Source of the DNA: Diorhabda sublineata
Lineage: Eukaryota; Arthropoda; Insecta; Coleoptera; Chrysomelidae
DNA: 64,000 bases
Assembly: GCF_026230105.1 (NCBI RefSeq)
Contig: NC_079484.1
Location: 7,393,805-7,457,804 of the forward strand
Direction of reading: 5' to 3'
The translations under genes were made by a program, and so were the position numbers. The notes beneath the pieces are model-generated. The model ran no database searches and was not told the DNA's origin. It was given only the letters and a program-made list of their open reading frames with translations. Each line of letters starts with the position of its first letter. Within the stretch, counting starts at the first letter, position 1. This document shows, in pieces, positions 38,501 to 50,500 of the stretch.

Positions 38501-41500
38501 CAATGGAGCATTTGTTGATTATTGTATTTGAGGTTATTTTACATTCGTCTGATTTTCCAAATTACACTTATTGCACTGTACTAGCTGAACTAACTCTAGA
38601 CCCAGTGCAAGCAGTATAGTGAACTGGGTGAACTAGTTCTCTTGTACTGGTACTAAGAACAGCTACACTAGCGCTGGTTCTGCTACAAAGAAGGCTTTAG
38701 TGCAGCTATCAAGAACAAACCTAATAGTAGATGCGATTAAACAATTTCAATATACAAACTGTCGATCATAATTAACTTAATATTTTGTAATCAGATACAA
38801 ATTTTAAAATAAAAACCATATATGGTTCATGTCTTACCGTTTGATTTAATACACCTAATAAAAAAAGGATTAGCCTGATTCAGAGTATCCATGAGTGAGT
38901 GTAAACTTTGTTGAAATTGAGCGGTAACTGTCATCGGTTGTTTCCTCGCTTTTCCTAATTGGCCTTGAGGTTGAGCAGTGATGCCAGTTCTACCTACTAA
39001 CGTTTTAACCGTTTGTAGATTCTTCAGTCCTTTTTTACTACGTTCTCGTGGCCGGAATGATTTGTTTTTCCTGAGAAAAAAATATTTAATGTACTGAATT
39101 CTATTTGAATTATTAAGATGGAAGATTGATTTGTGTAATAGACAGTTGACACAGAAAAAGTAGCAGTATTATCAAAACATTTTTGTGTTTGATAAAAAAT
39201 ATATAGTGCAATACTATATTCTAAATACTAATATGTAAAATGATAAAATATTCTATAACTTCCTGTTACGAATAAGTTCACGAAATGAGTCCATATGCCT
39301 GCCTTGTCCAGCTACTATGGAAATTTAAAATTTGGTGAAGGCGCATAAGGCGGGATTCTTTTGATGTTTGAGTGTAAACAACTTTTTATAGCATGCGGTT
39401 TATTTACATTGTTTCTTTTGAATAATTTTCAGAAAGGTCTATTTATTCATTGTTGTTCATAGTACTCCCTATACTCACTTTTGGGACAGAAATATGAACC
39501 ACAACACAAAGAAATAAGATACATTGCATGAAGGTGAGATACCTAAGGAAGATAGAAGGTAAAAAGAGATTGGAGAGGATTAGAAATAATACATATAGTT
39601 AAGTTGGAATTTCTGGAAACGTTAGTGATATTCATACTGAATAGCGGGAAGGGAAAGAAGGAAGGAATGTGAAAATTCCCGCCAAGGAGGTTTTTCCACT
39701 GGAATTAATTTTCGTGGGAAAAGGTTTATTGGTGGGAAAATTTAGAATGAAACAGGTAAGTCAAGTCATTAGGTTTTAATTTATCTTCAGTTCCTGAAGC
39801 TGATAACTTGGTTATCGAAACGCGCTTCAGACAGTGTAATTGTGAGTGTTCGTGTATTGGTGGTGTAAACAGTGTATTCAGTAATACATACAGGAATCTA
39901 TCTATCTAATAACAAAACTTGTAAATACTAAAATAGAAAAGATGGTTTGGATATGTTATGAATATGGGAGAAGAATTTTAGAAGCAGGATTAAGGCAAGA
40001 AACAAATAAATAGGAGGAATGAGGTCAAGATAGCTACAAGGAAAAGAACAAATGAATGGAATGGGATAATATGGGAAGTAAAGGAATAGAAGATGGTTTG
40101 AAGAAGTAATACTACATTGTAGATAGATTCCATACACCCCATACACCCCCCACAAAGGTAGAAAGACTTATGATTAAGTAAGTAACCTATTTCTATGGAT
40201 ATCCATTAAGTAAAAGTGTGAGTAATTTGAAATAAAAATATGGACCTACCCATTATAAGTTTGAATAAACAAATCATTATAACTAACTAGTATTGTTTCG
40301 CTACTATTATTACAAATCTATATTCAAATATGTCAACTGTCTATTTTTAAAATAATATGGAATGATATCAATCAAGCTGCATGCAAAGTATTCATGCGTT
40401 TGACAATTGGATGTACATATACAATTCATATTGTATGAATATGTCTTGGTATAGTGCGCTCAATAAATGTACCTGGAGTATTATTTTGGGCTTAATAATA
40501 AAAAGGAAGACATCTAACAAGTTTTAATCAACAAAATTAATTTTTTAAGAAATTTGAGAAAAACTGGATGGATAGTACATTTTATACAAGTCATTTGATA
40601 GCAATATATTCTCTTGTCATTTAAAATATACTGTTTGTTGTTGAAGAATTGCGCTATTCAAAAAGACATTTTGGTCGCTTATTTTTATTATTAAACTTTC
40701 GGGTCTTTTTTCTATTTTTAAAAGTAAAGAATGTGTATAAGAAAATTGTTTTCTCTTGATAAACTATCTAGTTCAGGAAATTAAGCATATTGGCTCGCAA
40801 TTTTTTCGTCCTGCCTGGATTTACTTGAAATTTTTTATGATTTTCTATATCATGCCACTGTACGTTAAAACCTTCAGAGTGATTGCCACTCTCGAGGATG
40901 TATTTTTTTACATTTTACATTCTACGGGAATCGATGGAAAAAGTTATAAGAAAAAAATATTCCTAAAGTTTTCTTCATAGAACTAATCGAAAAAATCGAC
41001 TTTTTTAAAGATTTTTTTTGCGAATAACTCGAAAAATTTGCTTTTCATCAAAAAAGCTGTAGATAGCAAAATTGTAGCTTTTAAAAAAACAAACAAAATC
41101 CTTTTTATAATTTTATAATTTTTCTACGACCAACACGAACTGAGAAACGGCACGTTAAGTTAGTTTTCTTCATTAAATGCATAATTCAGAAGATTCAAAG
41201 CCAAATAATGGGAAATCTTTTTTAAAGTAATTAATTAGAGCTTTAAAATGAAAAAAACAGTCTCCAGCATGACAATTCAGAGGCTAATGATAAAAAAAGT
41301 TGGTTTCAACGTTTTCTACGAAAAAATATTAAGAACAACCTCCTAATAAAAATAGATCTTCACCCTTATGTGATTCTCTTTATATATGTATTAACAATAC
41401 AATCAAGAAGTTTGATCAATTTAAAATGCGTAATTTTATAAAAATTGGAGTTTAAAGAGCAAACATATTTTTCACCCTTTACTTCAAAATATCTCCGAAA

Positions 41501-44500
41501 ATACTGGAAATATGGAAAAAAATTTTCTTGGACTATTATACCATTTGAAATTGATAATTGAACAACAACAATTACATACCGAAATTTGAAAAATTTACCA
41601 AGAACTAGAGGGTCAAATGAGCCTAATCCCAAATTTTTGTTCAAGCAGGATGAAAAAATTGAGAGGTTTTGCCTTTTTTGAGCTTTATTTCTTGGACTAT
41701 TATATCATTTGAAATTAATAATTGAATAACAACAATTACATACCGAAATTTAATACATAAAATTTCGATGTTTTGTTTTTTTTTTCAAGTTTTATTTCCT
41801 TTCGTAATCATGATCCTACCAAAAATGTGGCAAATATCATATTACTTTGATCATCAATTCTTTTGGTTGCCAAAGTTCATCTAACTTTTTATGTTAGTTT
41901 TTGAAACAACTCAACAATGAATTTAAAGACTATGTGATAAAAGTACAAGAAAGTTAAATGTACGATAAAGCATATACCAGTAAACAGGAAATTAACATAA
42001 GAAGTGTACACAGTACATACCTCTCTACATTCTGACACTGACTATCAAAACTGTCACCAAAGCTTTGCAATCTACATTACCTAGTTTTCGATTATACCGT
42101 GATTCTGTTATAAACTCATTTTTTTGTTTAATATAATGCAATACACATTATTGTAATTATCATCTCTACTTTTGGCAAACTTATTACTAAATATTTCAAC
42201 GGTTCATTTTACAAGCTCATCTGAAGTATGAACACACTGTTTAGCGAAATTAACGCATAATATTGTGAGAATTCAACAAATGATGTATAAAAGACAAAAT
42301 CTCAAAAAAAATTTAAAGGGTCTGTTTTAATAAAGCATATTTCCTCTTTTGATTCCAGTTACAGCTCGGTAGCATCTGGGCACGTTTCAAATATCATTTT
42401 GGTCAATAGCAAAAAGGCTCAGTTTAATTACTGACCATACCATTCCTTAGAACTCGATTTCTCTTTGTGATTTTGGACCATTCTTGCGATAAATCAGTTA
42501 AACATTATCATGCCCTTACAGAAATTTTTTTCTACAAAAGGAGTGAAAGGTACGACTTGTAGTTCTAATAAGTTGTCAATATACCCGTGAGCATTAAGAC
42601 AACCTCTTTCAGTAGTATGACCATCCATTTTAATACCACCCCACACGGTTACTGAATCTCTAGCAAACCATAGTCTTGTTGGCGTCAACGGAAGTCAGTT
42701 GCTGGAGCATCAAATCAAGTTGCCTCCTTATTGTATAGGAGCTTATATTTCTTGTTAATAGCGCACAGTTTTTTAGATTCGAAATAGATACAAAAAATCT
42801 TTATCTTAGTACTTGGCAAAATCTGTCATCTAAGTTGAAATTTCTGGAATTGTTGATGATATTCATACTAAACACTCTGTTTACACAACCACTGTACCAA
42901 CACTCACAATTATACTGTCTGACTCGCGTTTCTATAAACAGTTTACCGTCAGTCTCTGAAGACGATAACTTGGTTATCGAAACGCGAGTCAGATGTCAGT
43001 GTAATTGTGAGTGTTGGTGTAGTGATAGTGTAAACAGTGTGTTTAATAAAACTCTGACGTGAATTGCTTTAGTTTCCTGTCTACGACCCTGACCTGATCT
43101 TTGTTTTTATTTCCTGCTTCTTGAAAAGGCCTTTAATCTCAAGAAATGAGAATAAATTTCTAGAACCGTTGGTGATATTCATAGTTACTTGCGCATCTGA
43201 CAGTGTTATTGCGACTGTTGCTATAATGGTAGTTGAAATAGTGTATTTAGAGTCGATTTTGTACCATTTCTCTTATGAGAAGCCTTCCTCATCAACGAAA
43301 TATCTACAATATACTTTTCGGAAGTCAGATAATATTATTTGGGTGAAAAATAAGGGTTTAATTTAAAGTTTGAATTAAGTTACAGAGTTAGGTTTCGTAT
43401 TTAAGCAAAATTATTATTAACTAAACCATTTGCATGTTTTGTATAGCAGTTTTAATTAATATTTAAAATTTACTTCATTTCGGGTGGAATTATTGGTCAC
43501 AAAGTCGAGTTGGAAAAAGTTTAAAGATTCATTCATTGAAAGTTTCAACCAAATTACAAATTATGCATTAATTTAGCTGAACGGATCAGTTGTAATTGTA
43601 GTAAGCTTAGGTTTTTTATATATATACAGTGCATTTCATTAATAAAAAGGGGGTAATAATCCACAAATAATTGAATAGATGATTAAATATAATTTTCTTA
43701 TGGAAAAAATCAGTAACAAATGTAGGGTTATGAAGTCCAAATAAGTACTGAATAGATTGTACACTGTATTTTTGTTGAAAATTATTACCACCACCTTATA
43801 TATTATGTGAAAAATGTGCTTTTACCACTTAGAGCAAATATGTATACAGTATGACGATTAATTTATAATATCAGATAAGTAAGTCCATTACTAAACAAAT
43901 ATTCATGTACTATGTTAACAATTTCACATTTTACTAGAAGCATCAAAGCTTCTAATGGATTTACCATATATCAAACCAAGTGATATTTGGCATAGATCAA
44001 AAAACAAATTGAAATCTATTTAGATAAAACTTTTTTGTCCAATATTTCTGATATTACAAACGCTTCAATAATTTTGTAGATATACATTTTTAAAACTTTA
44101 ACTCCCTTCCTACACCAAACTTCCACCTCTTATAAAAACTTCACGTACATAACGATCTGATTCGCCCTTTGTATAGCTCTAGCCTCATCCGGGCCCAACC
44201 TTTCTAGCCCAACTGACGAACTAGTATTTCCTGTTAACGAATCCTTTCTTCTTCGATCGTCATCATTATTTTTACTGCTTCCGCTGCTGTGTCTGTTTCG
44301 TTGGTAAAGTTGAGGCCACGATAGCCTATTGTTGTTGGATGATTCGTTGTCTAAGTTTCGACCCAATCGATTAAATACGACGGTGTTTCGTTGTTTACTA
44401 TTATTGAAATTTAATAATAATTCAAAAAAAACTGAAATAACTTTGTTTCGTTAAAAAAATTTTTTTTTTCAAATAATTATACACGTACAGGTGACCCTTA

Positions 44501-47500
44501 TACTTTTCTCCAAACCTGTATAAGTTATCAAAATACTTTGATTACAAAAGTTTTTTGTATTTAAAGGAATTTATGGATTATTGACTTTTGAATTATACAA
44601 TGTGTCCAAATTCTTCAGTATCGAATTTTAAATGGAACACCCTATATTTTATTGCGTTTTTTGATTTAGTGGTAAAAGCAAAGGTAACTTTCATAAGATA
44701 GATCTATTTGATTTCTGCACGGTTTAGGACATATTTAAGGTTATTTGAATTTTTCTTTAAATTGTTATTACTGGAAAATTCCACAATATAAAAATGAAGT
44801 TAATTGGCGTCATTTGCAAAATGAATTTTTAAACAAAAAACTTTATTTAATTTTTAGTAATTTTCGATTGTAGAATAGGTGTGTTTCTTCACTGTGTATA
44901 CATACAGTGTGAAAAAATGAAAAAAAGACAAATAATTCCACAACCATTATATATAGGTAGAGAACATATAATGATTCTTAATTTTTATGCGCGTTCTATT
45001 AAAGGTATAATATACAGGGCCATTTACAAAGATTTTGTTATTTACAAAATTCAAAACTCATACAACTAAACCGTGCCGAAATCAAATAGGTCCGTCTTAT
45101 GAATGTTACCTTTGTTTTTACCACTAAATCAAAAAACGCAATAAAATATAAGGTGTTCCATTTAAAATTCCGATACTGAAGAATTGGGACACACTGTATA
45201 ATCTAAAAATTACTTAAAATACAAAAAACTTTTGTAATTAAAGTTTTTTGATAACTCCTATAGGTTTAGAGAAAAGTATATGGGTTACCTTATGTTTGAC
45301 ACCCTGTACAATTATTTTTGGAGTGGTACCATTACAAGCATCTTCTTGGATTTAATAAATAAATTATTGATAATCTAACCTGTTTAATTTGCATAAAATT
45401 AAACAGGGTGGTACTATTTTAGAAAAAATAGTACCACTACGATACTTTCATGCTTACATTCGATAAAAATTAAAAATATCTGTATTATAAGTAAATAAAG
45501 AAAATATACAAATTGAAGATCATGATGAAATGCATGCATATTCAATGAAAAACCCTATTTAATCAATAATCAAACAAAATCAAAGTCATTCTCATGCCTA
45601 TACATATATTTAACATTCCTATATTGCATAATGGGATGAGGAAAGAGACTGATCATTAGGGCACATAAAGATATGGGTCCCACTTATTATTTATTGTGCA
45701 CATGAAACTGCCATGAGGGCTACCGTCTTGGAATTTGGTATTGGTCTCATTCTTAGGGTTGAAATGTTTCAGTCAGTTTACTGACTACTACATTAAGATA
45801 CTAATACTGAACTGACAGTTTTCTGCATGCTTTTCAATGGTAATTGAAAATTAAAGAGATGTTACTGTTTCTGTGGTGCCAACTATCGAGCAGAAAAATG
45901 GTAACTCCCATTAAATATCAAGTCATCATTCTAGGGTAGTTGAAACACTTAACGGGTACCGGCAATATAGGAGGATTAGATATACGTTCTCATAAAATTA
46001 GAAAAAATATGTAGCCAATTATTTGAAAAATATTCATCTAAACTATTTCAATACTTAAAATATAACACAAATATTGTTTATTTCTTCATACTTAGGAAAT
46101 CGGATTTTAGCTTTCTGAAGATAAAAATTGAAATTTAGGTAGTAGAGTCTCAAATCATAATTTTTCAATTGAAGTAATATGTTGAAAAGAAACAATAATT
46201 AGAAATCAATATTCTTTGTGTATTACATGAATTAAGAGTAGATGGACATGCAAACAGAAGAAATTAACACTATTTGGAGATAGGGCGGTACATGAAATAC
46301 AATAATGAAATAGTTTAGAAGTACAATTAAAAAAATAACAAATAATATGAACATATGATGGAAAAACTATAAACGGGGAAGTAAAACGTCAACTGCTTTA
46401 GTAAACTTACGCTATTCTGTTTATTGTGAGATTCACAGCCGAAACTGTCACAAGATGGCTACAGAATGACACATAATATGTGTATAAGTACACTTTGGAA
46501 TAGTAAATATTATATAACAGAAAAATGTTTTATTTGTTGAAGAATAAATCGGCATAAGCTTGAAAAAAATTTAGCATTATGAAAGCGCACATTTTTTTAA
46601 ATCAAAAATAAACGTTTAAATTATCATCATATTTATCTTATGTAACGGAGTAAAATAAAATAATCAAAATATTTCATAAACAAAATCGTCTTAACATCTG
46701 AATGTTGAATTACTACATACATCCATGGGCAAATGGGGAAAAGAAGAATAACATAACCCAACGAATAACCGTTCAAATCACATTAGACAGCTTCATAGTT
46801 CATATTTAGGTAAGTGCTACCTCCAAATAGTGCTTGACTGTCATGATATGTCTCCTACAATATGACAAATGACCTCATCAATGTTATCAATTATTGGTCG
46901 ATTTCAGTCGAATCTTAAGGGGGCTAGCAATTGAACACCAAGTCATACATTAGTTTTGTCTCACGAACAACTTTTACTCATTACAGAAACCATCACTGCC
47001 AGCTTTTTAGCCATATTGGAGTCGTCAGAGCCAATCCATTACTTTTGTAAAGCACCCTTTATCATTATTTTTTCTCGAACAGTGATTTCCACTAATCATA
47101 CTGGAATTGTGACCCCTGTCTGTAATGGATGAATGTCTATCAATTACCGATATTGAAAACCTTCTGGAGATTCCTTCTGATTGAGATTAATGCAGCAAAG
47201 ACCCAGAATGGTCCTGTATGGACATAAAATATAACCATCACCACAAAATCGATGGTTAGATGTTACGGTTGGGAGGAATACAAGGCCTAAAATCGTCCAA
47301 ACTGTCCAACATAATCCTACCTATAGCAGTATGTGCAAGACCTACTCATCAAATAAACATGGCTCATGAACACCGAGTACGCCTGCAGACGCCCATTACG
47401 TCAATTTAGAAAGACTCTGCAAGCTTCTGGAATCAGTTACAAAGACACGTTTTTACCGAGCACTACAACTTACAGAAGTTCAAGATCAATATCCACACGG

Positions 47501-50500
47501 CATATTTTTCCTCTTGTGCTTGCTTTTTTGCATAAAAATTTTCTCTATTTATATGGTAGCTTCCATTGCACTTATCGTCGTCCTACTTTAAATGAACTTC
47601 ACGACACGTAACTCAAATGCCAACTAAACTGTAAATTGATCTAAAGTAGCAACAGTGTTCAAAAAATTCTACTTCAACTCAGCTTTTATCTATGCGGCAA
47701 CTGTTTCCCTATCTCTATTGATACCTTCGGTCTTCAACTCTCTTTTCTGACACCAACATTTCACTTAAACTCTTGGCGCCTCACACTTATTTGTAACATA
47801 CAGGAGTTTTGAATAATAAAAGTTTAGACATTTTTTGTAAATTCCCAGCTGTCACCTGATTCCTTCCATAACTAAACCGATTTTTTTCATATAATCTTCA
47901 ACTAATAAAATTTACTCACAATCTGTATTAGAAATTAATAGGAGTTAGATGACATGACATACAGTCCTCTTCAATCCGTGGCTTCAAAAATTTCTGTAGT
48001 ATTAATATGACTTTTCCTTAAAATGGCTTCCAGTTAGGGTAATCTTGTCTTAATCCTCTATCTACATTGAAAGTTTTTGATATTAAACCATCTACCAGTA
48101 CCTTGCTGGTATTTTTGGTAGTCCAAGATATTTCGTTACTTCATACAACTTTGATCTTCTGGGATGTACATTTAAAATATTCTTTTAAGTTGATATGAGC
48201 ATTGTGACCTATTACACCTTTGAAAAATTCTCTGAATTATTGAGGGAAGTTTTTTGTTTCCTAGATACTTAAATAGAAATAAATAATAAAAAAACATTTT
48301 GATTATTTCATTTTACTACAAATTTTACAGCACCCGACTGAAAACTGAACCAAACAAAAAATAAGCTCCCCAAAAATTTCATCACTTAATTGGTCGCGAT
48401 AGAAAAAAAAAACATAGAAGCTTGCCAAAAAATTTAAAATTTGAAAAAATCGAATCTGGCTTACCTAATAAGATTTTCATTCGGTATATGATTTCTCGAA
48501 TACCTCTGTTGTATATTATTTTTATTTCCATCCACCCTTCCTTGTCTATGCTTCCTGCCTGCTTCATGAAAGGCAAAATAAGCTCTAAAGAAGGCCCTTA
48601 CGATCGCCCACCTAAACACAGCCACCGGATCGGCTCCCACTAATTCTCTTACGAAAGCCATAGAACTATTTTTTAACACTCCTACAATGTCTTGACGCAT
48701 CAAGTCGAGATTCTTTTCGCGCATATCCGTTACCTGATACTTTACTTTGCCGGCATAGTGTACAATAATGAAGGCTCCTTCTTTCTTTTGAGGCTTTTGG
48801 TAGAATTTGTTATCTTTATGAACTGTGTTGAATTTTTGCAAAAGGGTTTCGTTTGTAGCACCAGGAAAGCTAAAAATAGAAGTTTGTTTATAATGATCAC
48901 ATTGTTTACAGCTACGACACTGTTTGATCCTTCAAGTCTTCTATAAGTCACTGAAATATCCGGCTCGAAGGACCAAATAATGTAATTTTAAAGATTGAAC
49001 TAGTAATACTAAACAGAATTTCAGTTTAAATATGACCCACATCTGACTCGAAGGACCAAGCAATGTAATTGTAAATAGTGAAGTAATAGTACTAAACAGA
49101 ATTTCAGTATAAATATGACTAATATCCGGCTCAAAGGGACCAAGCAATGTAATTGTAAATATTGACGTAGTAGTACTAAACAGAGTTTCATTATAAATAT
49201 TGACAATATCCGGCTCGAAGGACCAATCAATGTAATTGAAAATACTTATGAACGATAGTTATTCATGAAACAGTATATACCAAGTGACACAATAAGCATA
49301 TCTTCTACTTGAATATCAGGAACAATGTATAAGAACCCTTAGTTAACAAGGACTGTTTTTTTAATTTGAAGGGTTGCAGCTTAGTAAACAAGTAAATTGT
49401 CATAATTTATACGTCTCCTCTCTGTATCCATTCTTATGCGAAAAACCCTGTATATAAACAGGTTAAAATTTAAAATACTAAAATAAAGTTGATAACTACT
49501 TGTTATGTATCTGTAGAGGAAATTTTCTATAAAAGTTTTCCAAAATTCTAGGTAGTATATACTTACTTGCATTGATCGTCTAGAAGAAAAATCAAACCAT
49601 TTGGTTTGCCTTCAATTAATTGTAAACATCCTGTATTATCCATGAATTCTATGTTCGTCCATCTGATTCCTTCTTTCCTATATTCTTCTTGTTCATATTT
49701 AAAAACGTGTTGATTAAAATAATATTGTAGATGTTCGTTGGCGTAATTAATACACAGTTGTTCAAAACTATTATTTAAACCGAAATCTTCAAATCCGAAT
49801 ATATCCAGGACTCCGATTGAATTACCTTGGTGTTCCCGAAGTGTATCTTTCTTTGCTAAGAGTGCGTGGTTAACCTGAAGAACTATCCAGTCAAAAAGTG
49901 CTCCATACAGACATTTCGCCATGGCATCTCGGGATGCTATCGCTTCAGGAAGACGGTAATTAATCACAAGTGTCTCTCCTGAGGCACGGGCACGTTTCGC
50001 TGTCAAGGCTTGCATCAGAGTTTCCTAAAAATAAAATTTACTTTATATTATGTTGGCGACAAAGTAATTTCGGTTTTGTAGTATAAAATGAAAAAACAAC
50101 GAATAGTTTTTAATCTATTATATATTTTCCATTCCCTCTTCTGTTCAACCTTGCTTTATAAAATGCTTTGAAAGCAACTGAAGCTAAGCAAATATTGGAG
50201 GGAAAATAAATATTTTAGCTTATGCTGTTGATGTAGCTTTAACAGCGGACAGTAAGAGTGATCTGAAAATACTGGCACCAGTATTCTTAGAAGAAGCACG
50301 AACAGTAGGATTGGAGGTAAATGAAGATAAGACTGAATATATGAAAGTGGGAGTTGCAGAGCCCAATCATTCAACGCTGGGCGTTATAGGATACTTTAAA
50401 ATTTTTGAATATTTTAAGTACCTAGGATTTACTATGAACAGCAACAATAAAATAGAAGAAGAAATACAGATAAGGTTAAATTCAGCCAGTAGATGCATTT

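Noticed and set aside
39928..40155. Minus-strand open frame of 75 codons rich in aromatic and hydrophobic residues.
   Set aside because: Its low-complexity composition follows from purine-rich DNA on the other strand, and no splice or homology evidence supports it.
42873..43040. The cysteine-rich peptide QCNCECWC as a possible small secreted or metal-binding protein.
   Set aside because: The same wording occurs in dispersed repeat copies on both strands without a start codon or signal peptide in common, so it is better explained as a repeat.
45403..45445. Short hairpin as a possible terminator or regulatory RNA.
   Set aside because: Hairpin terminators are not expected in an animal intron, and the repeat-like cagggtgg end suggests a transposon remnant.
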